A DNA stretch of 49,722 nt from Desulfobacteraceae bacterium (GTDB lineage: Bacteria > Desulfobacterota > Desulfobacteria > Desulfobacterales > JAABTS01). Positions 7,260 through 16,597 of this stretch are shown here, in pieces. The stretch's first letter is position 1, and the number at the start of each line of letters is the position of its first letter. The position numbers were made by a program, and so were the translations under genes. The stretch covers positions 1 through 49,722 of the forward strand of contig JAABTS010000019.1 in assembly GCA_011389735.1 (NCBI GenBank), written 5' to 3'. The notes below the pieces were generated by a model. The model saw only the letters and a list, made by a program, of their open reading frames with translations. It ran no database searches and had not been told where the DNA came from.

Positions 7260-8579
7260 ATGAGCAAAAATTCAAATTGCGATCCGATTTTAGAGAAGAT
7301 GTATGGATTACGGCGATTCGGTATCAAGCTGGGCCTGTCCGCGATCCGGGACGTGCTTGAAGAGCTGGGCGATCCGCATCGTCATTTTTCGAGCATTCAT
7401 ATAGCCGGAACCAACGGCAAAGGGTCTGTCGCTTCAACGCTTTCCATGATATTGAGTATGGCTGGACACCGTACCGGCCTGTACACATCGCCTCATTTAG
7501 TTCGATTCAACGAGCGAATCTGTATAGACAACACGCCGATCAGCGACGACGATATTGTGGAGGCTTACCATGCGGTCGGCGCATGTGGTTTCGCCGGGAG
7601 GGAACCTACATTTTTCGAGTTCACCACCGCAATGGCGTTTTACATTTTCAAGCGGGAAAATGTAAAATGGGCTGTTGTGGAAACGGGTATGGGGGGCCGT
7701 CTGGACGCGACCAACGTTATCGCGCCGAGATTATCAATCATTACCAATATTTCAATTGAACATCGGCAGTATTTAGGCAATACGATTTCCGAGATCGCAG
7801 CGGAAAAAGGCGGGATTATCAAGCCGGGGATTCCGGTTGCGACCGGTGTTAAACAGGCGTCGGCCGTGTCGGTCCTGAATGGGATCGCACAGGAAAAAGG
7901 GTCGCCTCTTTACCGGTACGGCTCCGATTTCAAGATAAGGAGACATAAGGACGGTTCATTCACCTATTACGGTTTGGACAATGTATGGCGTAATTTAAGG
8001 ACCGGTCTGCCCGGCGGCCATCAGGTGGACAACGCCGCATTGATTCTGGCGGGGTGTGAGCTTTTAAACCGTGACGGAGCGGGCCTCGAATCGGATCATA
8101 TAAATGAAGGTTTCAAGCGCAACAACTGGCCTGGAAGGCTGGAAGTGGCGTGCGAATCCCCTTACATCATTCTAGACGGCGCTCATAACATTCAGGCCTG
8201 TCGAAATCTCGCCGTCTTTTTGAGGATGGAAAAGGCTAAAAAAAAGCGGATTGTGCTGGTTGTGGGAATACTGGACGATAAACCGTATAAGGCCATGCTG
8301 GGCTGTTTATTGCCTGAATGCGACCATGTGATCGTCACTCGTCCCGTGATCGACAGGGCGCTTTCGCCGGAAACACTGGCCGGCGAGGCCTGCGGCTATT
8401 TGGCCGGCGTCGAAATCTTCCCGGATGTGGCTCGGGCCGTCAAGCACGCAGTTGAAACAGCCGGGGAAAATGATTTGATTTGTATCGGCGGTTCGTTATA
8501 CGTGGTCGGGGAAGCCAAAACGGGGCTCGAAAAGATCGGTATCAAGTCGGCTCGATTCGGATCGAATATTCCTGCTTGA
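7260..8579 (+). CDS. folC: Folylpolyglutamate synthase / dihydrofolate synthase
   Basis: 439 residues from ATG 7260; an in-frame TTG lies two codons earlier. Mur-ligase-type ATP-dependent amide ligase that adds glutamate to folates, and often also makes dihydrofolate. Visible motifs: P-loop IAGTNGKGSVAS near residues 48-60, the folate-site TGLYTSPHLV, ETGMGGRLDATNV, the lysine-loop region EKGGIIKPGIPVATGV, and the C-terminal LDGAHN. No clear ribosome site: the gene begins directly after the rpsU terminator. Folate polyglutamylation would serve the tetrahydrofolate C1 enzymes encoded further along (metV, metF). Confidence 0.93.
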   Translation: MSKNSNCDPILEKMYGLRRFGIKLGLSAIRDVLEELGDPHRHFSSIHIAGTNGKGSVASTLSMILSMAGHRTGLYTSPHLVRFNERICIDNTPISDDDIVEAYHAVGACGFAGREPTFFEFTTAMAFYIFKRENVKWAVVETGMGGRLDATNVIAPRLSIITNISIEHRQYLGNTISEIAAEKGGIIKPGIPVATGVKQASAVSVLNGIAQEKGSPLYRYGSDFKIRRHKDGSFTYYGLDNVWRNLRTGLPGGHQVDNAALILAGCELLNRDGAGLESDHINEGFKRNNWPGRLEVACESPYIILDGAHNIQACRNLAVFLRMEKAKKKRIVLVVGILDDKPYKAMLGCLLPECDHVIVTRPVIDRALSPETLAGEACGYLAGVEIFPDVARAVKHAVETAGENDLICIGGSLYVVGEAKTGLEKIGIKSARFGSNIPA

Positions 8580-8628
8580 CTTCGGATCGAATTCATGTTT
8601 ATCTGTAAATTCTTTTTTGCTTGACTAT

Positions 8629-8704
8629 GCGCCCGTAGCTCAGTGGATAGAGCGTCAGCCTCCGGAGCTGAAAGCCGCTGGTTCGATCCCAGCCGGGCGT
8701 ACCA
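8629..8704 (+). tRNA. tRNA-Arg (anticodon CCG)
   Basis: 76-base cloverleaf with acceptor GCGCCCG / CGGGCGT (first pair G-U), anticodon stem TCAGC / GCTGA around loop CTCCGGA with anticodon CCG at 8662-8664, T-loop GGTTCGATCC, and an encoded ACCA 3' end. Reads CGG codons. Confidence 0.95.
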
Positions 8705-8768
8705 ACCCCGGCCTTTCTTCTCTTTCAGCAGTTGAACTATACGTTCGAATGATTATAATTGTTTCATT

Positions 8769-10529
8769 ATGGAAAAAAAGAATGAAAAGATACCCGACCC
8801 TAAAGAGATCGAAAGAGAGTTAGGCGAGTTTCTGGCGAAAAAATTCGGCGGGGACGTTAAAATCGTATCGCCTTTAGAATTCCCTCAAAAGCAGGCCCGG
8901 GAGCCCGCCGGCGGACCTGAGCCCAAGCCTAGAAACATTAATTTCGATTTAAAACCGGAACAATTAATTTCGTATCTGGATCAATATATCGTCCGGCAGG
9001 ACAGCGCCAAGGAAATTCTGGCGACCAAAGTTTGCACGCATTTCAACCGGATCAAGCATCAAGCCAATCACGATGACGACTTTTTGGTCGGCGGTATAAA
9101 AAACAATATTCTTTTGATCGGTCCCACCGGCGTTGGAAAGACCTATATCATCAAGCTGATTTCCAAAAAGCTCGGCGTTCCTTTCGTCAAGGGCGACGCC
9201 ACCAAGTTCAGTGAAACTGGATATGTGGGCGGTGACGTGGAGGATCTGGTCAGAGATCTGGTTCGCGAGGCCGACGGCGATATCGAATTGGCGGAAAACG
9301 GGATAATTTATATCGATGAAATCGACAAAATCGCATCCAGCCGAAATCTTGTCGGTTCCGATATTTCAAGGACAGGCGTTCAGCGGGCGCTCCTCAAGCC
9401 GATGGAAGAAACCGACGTGGAATTGAAGACGCCTCACGATCCGATTTCCATGATGCAGGAAATTGAAAAGTTCCGAAAAACCGGCAAAAGAGACAGTCGA
9501 ACCATCAATACCCGAAATATTCTGTTTATCATGAGCGGGGCCTTTGGCGAGCTGGGATCCATCATTGGCAATCGATTATCCAAACAGCAGATCGGATTCG
9601 GCGCCAGGATAGTAAAATACAAAGAGCAGGATGACATTCTTAAACACGTCCATTCCGAAGATTTAATCCGGTTCGGTTTTGAAACCGAGTTTGTGGGACG
9701 GCTTCCGGTCATAGCCGTGCTGCATCATCTATCCCAGGAAGATTTATATGAAATATTGATAAACCCGAACAATCCGGTTATCCTCGGCAAACGGCTCGAT
9801 TTTGCATCCTACGGCGTGGATATCAAATTTCAGGATGCGGTTTTACGAAAGATCGCCGAAGACGCTTATAAAGAAAACACCGGCGCCAGAGGCCTGGTAA
9901 GCGCGGTCGAAAAAACGCTCATAAAATTCGAAAAGACTCTGCCCTCTCGAAAGGTGGATTGCTTTCCGGTCAGCGAAACCATGCTCGAAGACGTTCAAAA
10001 ATCCCTGGACGTTTTTTTCAGGCCTGAAAATAAAGAGCGACTGGATCGCGAATTCGAAAACCTGGTTCGGGAGGAAAAGGCTAAAATCGTAGACTATTTG
10101 AATTTGAACAAAAAAGTCTTTTCGGAAAAATACAGTATGGCGTTCACGCATGCCCATATCGACATGATCGCCTCCTTGTATTCAACGAATATCATGGAAA
10201 TCGACAAGGCGGTCCGCAAAATAAAACATTACCTCGATGAAGTGAAAAACATTGAATTGCTGTTTTATAAAAACCACGATATCAACATCGTACTTGAGGA
10301 CGACGCCGTTGGTTGTATTATCACTGAATTGACCCGGCCGAATATTTCGTTGAGCGATATATATCGTCGGTTGGAGGCCGATTTTGAACTTGGGTTGAAA
10401 CTGGTGCGAGATAAAACCGGTAAAAACAGATTTTTTATAACCAAAACCGCTCTTTCCAATCCTGAATCTTATATTGAAACGCTCATCAGGGATGAAATGC
10501 AGGATCCCATGAAAGAAGTCGAGGCCTGA
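8769..10529 (+). CDS. ClpX-like AAA+ unfoldase with C-terminal extension, no zinc domain
   Basis: 586 residues. AAA+ core resembling ClpX: LISYLDQYIVRQDSAKEIL, Walker A GPTGVGKTY (about residues 117-125), ATKFSETGYVGGDVEDLVRDL, Walker B IIYIDEIDKIAS (about 181-191), sensor and GARGL arginine region. The ClpP-docking loop motif IGF is retained (QQIGFGARI, about residue 275). It differs from normal ClpX (about 420 residues) by lacking the N-terminal four-cysteine zinc domain and by a C-terminal extension of roughly 150 residues (helical KAVRKIKHYLDEVKNIELLFYK, then a possible beta-rich end). Probably a protease-linked unfoldase with a different adaptor or substrate set. One base separates it from ahbC, implying a shared transcript with heme-synthesis genes. 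Confidence 0.82.
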   Translation: MEKKNEKIPDPKEIERELGEFLAKKFGGDVKIVSPLEFPQKQAREPAGGPEPKPRNINFDLKPEQLISYLDQYIVRQDSAKEILATKVCTHFNRIKHQANHDDDFLVGGIKNNILLIGPTGVGKTYIIKLISKKLGVPFVKGDATKFSETGYVGGDVEDLVRDLVREADGDIELAENGIIYIDEIDKIASSRNLVGSDISRTGVQRALLKPMEETDVELKTPHDPISMMQEIEKFRKTGKRDSRTINTRNILFIMSGAFGELGSIIGNRLSKQQIGFGARIVKYKEQDDILKHVHSEDLIRFGFETEFVGRLPVIAVLHHLSQEDLYEILINPNNPVILGKRLDFASYGVDIKFQDAVLRKIAEDAYKENTGARGLVSAVEKTLIKFEKTLPSRKVDCFPVSETMLEDVQKSLDVFFRPENKERLDREFENLVREEKAKIVDYLNLNKKVFSEKYSMAFTHAHIDMIASLYSTNIMEIDKAVRKIKHYLDEVKNIELLFYKNHDINIVLEDDAVGCIITELTRPNISLSDIYRRLEADFELGLKLVRDKTGKNRFFITKTALSNPESYIETLIRDEMQDPMKEVEA

Positions 10530-10530
10530 T

Positions 10531-11739
10531 ATGATCGGAATATCCAAACTATACTGCGGAACAGTCGAAGCCTCCGACGCGCTTCGATACGGAAGAGAAT
10601 CTTCCAGGCTTCCGTCGCATTTATTACAGTTTTCAAAAGATAAACGACCGGTGATCGTCTGGAATATCACTCAGCGATGCAACCTCAAATGCGTCCATTG
10701 TTACGCTCGATCCGAAGACATCTCATACACCGACGAACTTGACACCGAACAGGGCAAGGCGGTTCTTGACGATCTGGCCCAATTCGGAGTTCCGGTCATT
10801 CTGTTTTCAGGGGGGGAACCTCTGGTTCGCAAAGACCTTCCTGAACTGGCGGCTTATGCTGTTCAAAAAGGGATGCGGGCGGTCATTTCAACCAACGGTA
10901 CGCTGATCAACCCCGCAATAGCGTCTGTTTTCAAAGATATCGGCCTGTCTTACGTGGGGATCAGTCTGGACGGCATGGAAACGGTAAACGACCGTTTCCG
11001 AGGGGTTTCCGGAGCCTTTGCGAAGGCGATGGAGGGGATTGAAAGCTGCCGGGCCGCGGGAATAAAAGTCGGGCTTCGATTTACAATCAACAAGTTTAAT
11101 TGGAAAGAAATTCCGAAAATTTTTGATTTATTGGAAGAAAAAGAGATACCGAGGGTCTGTTTTTATCATCTCGTTTACGCAGGGCGCGGATCGAAGCTGG
11201 TGTCCGAGGATCTGGCCCATGAAGAAACCCGAGAGGCCGTGGATATGATTATCGACCGCACCCGGGATCTTCATGAACGCGGAAAGCCCAAGGAAGTTTT
11301 AACGGTGGACAATCATGCGGACGGCCCGTATTTATATTTGAAGCTGCTGGAGGAAGGTTCGGACCGGGCGTCCGAAGTATTGGAGCTGCTTCGGATGAAC
11401 GAAGGCAATAATTCCGGCCGGGGAATCGGATGTATCAGTTGGAACGGGGATGTTCACGCGGATCAGTTCTGGCGCCATAAATGTTTTGGAAATGTCAAAG
11501 ATCGTCCGTTTTCGGAAATCTGGACCGGCGACGGCGACCCGTTGCTCAAGATGCTGAAAGAGAAAAAAAAGCATGTCAAGGGCAGGTGCGCCGAATGCGC
11601 ATGGCTGGATGTTTGCGGCGGCAATTTCAGGGTTCGCGCGGAAGCCGTCCATGGAGACGTATGGGCGCCTGACCCAGCCTGTTATTTAACTGATGAGGAA
11701 ATCTCCCGATCCCGGTTTTCGCATATTATGGAAAAATGA
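10531..11739 (+). CDS. ahbC: Radical SAM heme-biosynthesis enzyme, AhbC-like (12,18-didecarboxysiroheme deacetylase)
   Basis: 402 residues opening MIGISKLYCGTVEASDALRY, the conserved start I associate with AhbC/NirJ2 proteins. The radical SAM cysteines are C50, C54, C57 (RCNLKCVHC); FSGGEPL binds SAM. A C-terminal SPASM-like cysteine region is visible (GCISWNGDVHADQFW, KCFGNV, CAECAWLDVCGG, DPACY), consistent with an auxiliary 4Fe-4S cluster. AhbC removes two acetate side chains of didecarboxysiroheme, and AhbD then makes heme, in sulfate reducers and methanogens. hemB lies about 180 bases downstream, supporting a tetrapyrrole role. AhbD is the main alternative, but the N-terminus favours AhbC. 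Confidence 0.82.
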   Translation: MIGISKLYCGTVEASDALRYGRESSRLPSHLLQFSKDKRPVIVWNITQRCNLKCVHCYARSEDISYTDELDTEQGKAVLDDLAQFGVPVILFSGGEPLVRKDLPELAAYAVQKGMRAVISTNGTLINPAIASVFKDIGLSYVGISLDGMETVNDRFRGVSGAFAKAMEGIESCRAAGIKVGLRFTINKFNWKEIPKIFDLLEEKEIPRVCFYHLVYAGRGSKLVSEDLAHEETREAVDMIIDRTRDLHERGKPKEVLTVDNHADGPYLYLKLLEEGSDRASEVLELLRMNEGNNSGRGIGCISWNGDVHADQFWRHKCFGNVKDRPFSEIWTGDGDPLLKMLKEKKKHVKGRCAECAWLDVCGGNFRVRAEAVHGDVWAPDPACYLTDEEISRSRFSHIMEK

Positions 11740-11750
11740 GTATCCGGCCG

Positions 11751-11890
11751 GCAACGCAGTTAAATTTGATTTCCGGAAAACTACAGGTTTTCAGATATTC
11801 CATTTCAGAAGGATAAAAGGAGGAGATAATACAGGTCGTATGTCTCCGCCCGATAACGCACTGAAATTGATATCTGAAAGGCTATATTAT
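11751..11890. repeat. Degenerate repeat C copies between ahbC and hemB
   Basis: A right-arm-like gttaaatttgatttccgg (11759-11776) is followed by a second weak dyad: tttcagaagg ... ggagataatacaggtcgta ... gcactgaaattgatatctga (11804-11878). These look like eroded copies of family C. Confidence 0.55.
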
Positions 11891-11920
11891 TGAGTTCAAA
11901 CCATCGAAGGAAGATAAACC

Positions 11921-12898
11921 ATGTTGTTTCCCGATTACAGGCCAAGAAGATTGAGGCGGAATGAAGCGTTACGGCGAATGGTGCGTGAAACCGGGCTTTC
12001 AGTGGATGATCTGATCTTACCGCTTTTTACGGTTTCCGGCAAAGGAATTGAAAATCCGATTTCGTCCATGCCCGGCCACTTTCAATTATCCACGGACAAA
12101 CTCGTTAACGTGGCCAAAAACGCTTATGATCTCGGAATCCCCGCCGTTATGCTGTTCGGAATTCCGGATAAAAAGGACGCTCTGGGAACGGAGGCCTATT
12201 CGGACAAAGGCGTTGTTCAACAAGCGGTCAAAGCAATCAAAAACAAGATTCCGGACATGATCGTCATCACCGATGTCTGTTTGTGTCAATACACGGATCA
12301 CGGCCATTGCGGCGTTATAAATAAAAAACAAATCGACAATGACGCCACTATCGAACTTCTGGCCCAAATAGCGCTTTCCCATGTGAAGGCGGGATCGGAC
12401 ATGGTCGCGCCGTCGGATATGATGGACGGGCGGGTGGCGGAAATCCGGAACCTGCTGGATGAACATGATTTCAGCAATATACCCATTATGTCCTACGCAG
12501 TGAAGTATTGTTCCTCGTTTTACGGTCCGTTTCGGCAGGCGGCGGATTCAGCGCCCGCCTTCGGAGACCGCCGGTCGTATCAGATGGATCCGGCCAACAG
12601 CCTGGAGGCCATCCGGGAGTCGAACATGGATGTGGAGGAAGGCGCCGATATTATCATGGTGAAACCGGCGCTGCCGTATCTGGATATTATCTATCGGGTG
12701 AGACAGGAAATCGATCTTCCGGTGGCCGCATACAACGTTAGCGGCGAGTACGCCATGATTAAAGCGGCCGAAAAAATGGGATGGATGGACGGAACAAAGG
12801 CGATGATGGAAATGCTGATGTCGATTAAACGAGCCGGCGCCGATATGATTCTTACCTATTTCGCTATGGATGCGGCCAAAATTTTAATAAAAAAGTAA
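11921..12898 (+). CDS. hemB: Porphobilinogen synthase (delta-aminolevulinate dehydratase)
   Basis: 325 residues, the normal length. Condenses two 5-aminolevulinate molecules to porphobilinogen. Visible: VITDVCLCQYTDHGHCGV with the metal-binding cysteines, the Schiff-base lysines in SYAVKYCSSFYGPFR (about residue 199) and IIMVKPALPYLD (about 248), and QMDPANSLEA. The three-cysteine motif indicates a zinc-type enzyme. Supplies the siroheme and heme precursors used by AhbC upstream, and corrinoids. Start ATG 11921 after GGAAGATAAACC. Convergent with cinA, 24 bases apart. Confidence 0.95.
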   Translation: MLFPDYRPRRLRRNEALRRMVRETGLSVDDLILPLFTVSGKGIENPISSMPGHFQLSTDKLVNVAKNAYDLGIPAVMLFGIPDKKDALGTEAYSDKGVVQQAVKAIKNKIPDMIVITDVCLCQYTDHGHCGVINKKQIDNDATIELLAQIALSHVKAGSDMVAPSDMMDGRVAEIRNLLDEHDFSNIPIMSYAVKYCSSFYGPFRQAADSAPAFGDRRSYQMDPANSLEAIRESNMDVEEGADIIMVKPALPYLDIIYRVRQEIDLPVAAYNVSGEYAMIKAAEKMGWMDGTKAMMEMLMSIKRAGADMILTYFAMDAAKILIKK

Positions 12899-12922
12899 TT
12901 TCGAACTCTTTTCAAAACACCG

Positions 12923-14179
12923 TCAGCAGCCCGGAGAATTCAGAAATTTTTGCCGCAGGCGGTTTAACGCTGTTATGGCGAAAACCGTCTTGTTCATGGA
13001 TCGATCCTCAAACGGAAAACAGTACCGGCGGCCTTCCACGCTGTTTTCAGCCGCCAGGCCGATACACACGGTTCCAACTTTTTTTTCGGGCGTCCCTCCG
13101 CCGGGACCTGCGATTCCGCTGACGGAAAGGCCATAGGTGGTTTGTCCGACCCGCCGGGCTCCCATCGCCATCTCCTTCACAGTTTCCTCATGAACCGCTC
13201 CATATTTTCGAAGCGTTTTTTCGGATACGTTCAAGACGTTCATTTTTGCTTCGTTGGAATAGGTCACCCCGGAAAAAAGAAAGCTTTCCGATATGCCGGG
13301 CACGTCGGTGAGCAGGTTTGCAATGAGACCTCCGGTGCAACTTTCCGCCAGGGCGATGGTTTCCCGTCGTTTTATCAATAAATTCCCTACTACGGTTTCC
13401 ATGGATTCGCCTTCACGTGAGAAAACCAGGTTTCCCAGTCGATCGATGATTCGCGATTCGAGCGTCTCAAGATCTATTATGCTTTGTTGTTCATTTTGGC
13501 CTGCACTGACTAATTTTATGAGTATTTCGGGGAATTTAACGAGAATTCCGTATTGAATACGGGGAAATTCGGCCGTAAGATCCGCGATTCGATCGTTGAC
13601 CTCGGATTCGGGCGCTCCAAACGTGGACAGGGATATTATTCGGCGGCGAATGAACCTGTTTCCGAAATGATCCTTGATATAAGGCAATACCTTATTATGG
13701 AGCATAATTTTCATTTCACGGGGCACTCCGGGCAGGAAGAAAAATGTACACCGGCCGACGACCAGAACGAACCCCGGAGCCGTTCCGTCGGTGTTCGGAA
13801 GGCAGACGGCGCCTTTCGGCAATAACGCCTGTTTTTTATTGAGCCGGTTCATCGGATAATTCCGTTTTTTGAAAAAATTTTCAAGGGAATCGTACGCCTC
13901 GGGATTTTCGATCAATTCGACTCCCGCCGCCCGGGCGGCCGCCGCCGACGTCACATCGTCGGACGTGGGGCCCAGCCCGCCGGTCACAACGGCTATGTCA
14001 GTTCTGCCGGCGATTTCCTGAAGTACGGATTCGATTTGTTCAGGGTCGTCTCCGACACATGTATGCCTTGCAACATGAATACCGGTTTCTTCCAACATTT
14101 CGGATACATAAGCCGCATTGGAATCGACTTGAGATCCGGACCGTATTTCTTCTCCGGTTGATAATATTTCCGCTTTCAT
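12923..14179 (-). CDS. cinA: CinA-family protein (NMN deamidase / ADP-ribose pyrophosphatase type)
   Basis: 418 residues, the usual two-domain form. The N-terminal MoCF/COG1058 domain shows TGEEIRSGSQVDSNA and TGGLGPTSDDVT; the C-terminal PncC-like domain shows ALAESCTGGLIANLLTDVPG with the catalytic serine in ESCTGG and SGIAGPGGGTPEKKVGTV. In characterised members the C-terminal domain deamidates NMN and the N-terminal domain hydrolyses ADP-ribose. Start ATG at 14179. No operon partner; the upstream side carries repeat C copy 3. Confidence 0.93.
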   Translation of the reverse strand: MKAEILSTGEEIRSGSQVDSNAAYVSEMLEETGIHVARHTCVGDDPEQIESVLQEIAGRTDIAVVTGGLGPTSDDVTSAAAARAAGVELIENPEAYDSLENFFKKRNYPMNRLNKKQALLPKGAVCLPNTDGTAPGFVLVVGRCTFFFLPGVPREMKIMLHNKVLPYIKDHFGNRFIRRRIISLSTFGAPESEVNDRIADLTAEFPRIQYGILVKFPEILIKLVSAGQNEQQSIIDLETLESRIIDRLGNLVFSREGESMETVVGNLLIKRRETIALAESCTGGLIANLLTDVPGISESFLFSGVTYSNEAKMNVLNVSEKTLRKYGAVHEETVKEMAMGARRVGQTTYGLSVSGIAGPGGGTPEKKVGTVCIGLAAENSVEGRRYCFPFEDRSMNKTVFAITALNRLRQKFLNSPGC

Positions 14180-14350
14180 TTTTAAACCGCTATAGCCTTC
14201 CTGAACTTTAATTTATCAAAACCTATATTATTTGGGTTGTTTTGCTTTACATAGTGTGTTAATCCGACTTCAAGTAATCTATGACCTTGAAACCAAATCG
14301 AAAAGATACACATCAATCTCATGAATTGCAAATGGATTTTTAATGATACA

Positions 14351-14449
14351 GGCTTTCAGAAATCAATTTCACAAGGCGGAAGGCCCGGGATAATACTGTG
14401 TTCGTATATCCCAGGCCCACAACGCGGTGAAATTTGATTTCCGGAAGGC
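14351..14449. repeat. Palindromic intergenic repeat C, copy 3
   Basis: The clearest copy: ggctttcagaaatcaatttc acaaggcgg aaggcccggga, spacer taatactgtgttcgta, then tatcccaggccc and cggtgaaatttgatttccgg. About 99 bp with near-complete dyad symmetry. Confidence 0.85.
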
Positions 14450-14482
14450 GTGCTTGATTCCATTTTCGGCCGGTATTTTTTT

Positions 14483-14553
14483 ACCGCAAAGGCGCAAAGA
14501 ACGAAAAGCATATAATTTTTTTCACCTTTGCGAACTCTGCGTCTCCGCGGTGA
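14483..14553. repeat. cgcaaag-type palindromic repeat
   Basis: Left arm accgcaaaggcgcaaag and right arm ctttgcg...ctgcg...ccgcggt face each other around an AT-rich middle. Distinct from families A-D. Intergenic 14180-14642 otherwise shows no gene. Confidence 0.65.
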
Positions 14554-14642
14554 GTTTTTTCAAACGGTGGTCGTGGCCGAAGTTATAACCAAGGCCCGGA
14601 AGGCTATGGAATCCGAATGCGTTTAGTCGGTATGGTAAGGCG

Positions 14643-15800
14643 ATGAAAATATTAATAGCAGAGGACGATATTACGGTTCGAACAATTTTGGAATCGTTCG
14701 TTCAGAGTATCGGCCACGATCCGATCACGGCGACCGACGGCCGGGAGGCCTATGAAGTATGGGAGCTGGAGCATCCCAGGATTGTCGTTACAGACTGGAT
14801 CATGCCGTATATCGACGGTCTTGAGATGTGCAGGCGAATTCGGGAAAAGGATGATCGATACACCTATATAATGATTGTCAGCTCTCAGGACTCTCAGCAG
14901 GACATTGTTCGGGGGCTGGAAGGAGGAGTGGACGATTATCTGACCAAGCCGGTCAATTACCATGAATTCAAGGCCCGTATCGAAATCGGGGAACGTATCG
15001 TGAAGCTGGAAACCGAGCTGATCCGTCGGTTTGACACGATAAAACGGAATTATTTTCAAACCGTGAAGATGTTCACCAATTTGATTGAAATTTTTGACGA
15101 GGAGCTGGGAGGGCATTGCCGAAGAGTCGCTGAACTCGGGTTACGGATCGCGAAAAGGCATCCCGACGTTTCGGAACAGGATTATTCGACTCTGGAGGCC
15201 GCAAGCCTCCTTCACGATGTGGGCATGATCGGATTGCCCAATTCGCTGGTCACAAAACGAAAAGTGGAAATGACCCATGACGAAAAAAAGTTGTATCGAG
15301 CGCATCCGACCCAAGGCGAGGTCATATTGAAAGAAATCGAATTTTTAAGGCCGGTTTCGCGCCTGGTGAAATATCATCACGAGCAGTTTAACGGAAGAGG
15401 GTTTCCGGAAGGTCTTAAAGGCGATGATATCCCGTTGCTGAGCCGTATTATCAATGCGGCCTGCGCTTATGACGATCTGTTGAGGAAATGGCGAGTTCCC
15501 CTGGAAGACATTCCCGTGCGTTTGCAAAGACAGCGCAATTATGAACTTGACCCTGAAATCGTCGATATTTTGCTGGAAATCAATCTGGATCATATACACA
15601 ATGAAGAAACCAAAGGTTGGATCGAGGTCGATATCGATAAACTCGAGAACGGCATGGTTCTGGCGAAAGACATCCGCATGAAGCGAGGCGCCCTGGTAAT
15701 GCCGGCGGATACCGAATTGTCTGAATACGGCGTCGAAAAATTGAAAAACTTTTTGGACCTGGCGTGTATTTCCAACCGGGCGATCATATATAAATTCTAA
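14643..15800 (+). CDS. Response regulator with HD-GYP-type phosphodiesterase domain
   Basis: 385 residues. Receiver domain at 1-120 with acidic residues D8-D9, phospho-acceptor D51 (IVVTDWIMPYIDG) and KPVNYHEF. An HD domain spans about 145-300: GHCRRVAEL, SLLHDVGMIGLPNSLV, RAHPTQGEVIL, YHHEQFNGRGFPEGLKGDDIPLLSRI. The HHE...NGxGFP pattern is the HD-GYP signature with F in place of Y. Expected activity is cyclic-di-GMP hydrolysis controlled by phosphorylation. It sits 13 bases before a flagellar stator pair, so it may tune motility. Confidence 0.88.
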   Translation: MKILIAEDDITVRTILESFVQSIGHDPITATDGREAYEVWELEHPRIVVTDWIMPYIDGLEMCRRIREKDDRYTYIMIVSSQDSQQDIVRGLEGGVDDYLTKPVNYHEFKARIEIGERIVKLETELIRRFDTIKRNYFQTVKMFTNLIEIFDEELGGHCRRVAELGLRIAKRHPDVSEQDYSTLEAASLLHDVGMIGLPNSLVTKRKVEMTHDEKKLYRAHPTQGEVILKEIEFLRPVSRLVKYHHEQFNGRGFPEGLKGDDIPLLSRIINAACAYDDLLRKWRVPLEDIPVRLQRQRNYELDPEIVDILLEINLDHIHNEETKGWIEVDIDKLENGMVLAKDIRMKRGALVMPADTELSEYGVEKLKNFLDLACISNRAIIYKF

Positions 15801-15813
15801 AACAGGAGATTTT

Positions 15814-16590
15814 ATGGACATTGCAACGATAATCGGTCTTATCGGCGGCGCCGCGCTCATTGTCATTGCTGTCCTTATCGGAGAGGGGGACTTCCGGCTT
15901 TTTTTGAATTTGCGGGGTGCGCTGATCGTTCTGGGCGGCACACTGGCCACATCTTTCATTAAATTCACCATGAAAGACGTGATCAACTCATTTCATGTCG
16001 CCATGAAAGCGTTTACCGTCAAAATCGACCCTCCTGAAAAAACAATCGAAGATATGGTGCGGTACGCGAAAATCGCCAAGAAAGAAGGGTTGATCGCACT
16101 CGAAAATCAAACGGCGGATGATCAATTCAAACAAAAAGCCCTGCGATATCTTGCGGACGGTTATGACAGCGGATTGATCAAAGATATGCTGAACAAGGAT
16201 ATCAATCTGATGCTCCAGCGCCACGCCGTCGGCCAAAAAATGTTCCGGGGCATGGGCTCTGCGGCGCCGGCCTTCGGTATGATCGGAACACTTATCGGAC
16301 TGGTAAAAATGTTGTCCACCATGAGTGATCCGGACACGATAGGGCCGTCCATGTCCATTGCCCTGCTGACGACACTATACGGAGCGCTTTTTGCGAACCT
16401 GGTCTGTATTCCCATCGCCGAAAAGCTGGAACTCCGAAGCGAACAGGAAAAGGGAAACAAGCAAATTGTCATTGAAGCCGCGATTTCTATGAGCCAGGGA
16501 ATATCGCCGATTTTAATCGAAGAAACATTGAATATTTTCCTGTCTCCCAGGGCTCAACAAGAAAATTCGACGAAAGAGAAAAGCAGGTGA
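15814..16590 (+). CDS. motA: Flagellar stator protein MotA/PomA
   Basis: 258 residues. Four membrane segments: two near the N-terminus (IIGLIGGAALIVIAVLI; LRGALIVLGGTLATSF), a long cytoplasmic loop, then PAFGMIGTLIGLVKML, carrying the conserved proline of the channel, and MSIALLTTLYGALFANLVCIPI. Forms the inner-membrane ion channel that drives flagellar rotation with MotB. AGGAG lies 7 bases before the ATG. Sequence style (RGALIVLGGTLA, GxxGTLIGLV) is PomA-like, which suggests but does not prove sodium coupling. Confidence 0.92.
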   Translation: MDIATIIGLIGGAALIVIAVLIGEGDFRLFLNLRGALIVLGGTLATSFIKFTMKDVINSFHVAMKAFTVKIDPPEKTIEDMVRYAKIAKKEGLIALENQTADDQFKQKALRYLADGYDSGLIKDMLNKDINLMLQRHAVGQKMFRGMGSAAPAFGMIGTLIGLVKMLSTMSDPDTIGPSMSIALLTTLYGALFANLVCIPIAEKLELRSEQEKGNKQIVIEAAISMSQGISPILIEETLNIFLSPRAQQENSTKEKSR

Positions 16591-16597
16591 TGTATAG

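Noticed and set aside
10531-11739. PQQ- or peptide-maturation radical SAM/SPASM enzyme
   Set aside because: The SPASM-like cysteines fit several families, but the MIGISKLYCGTVE start and adjacent hemB favour AhbC.
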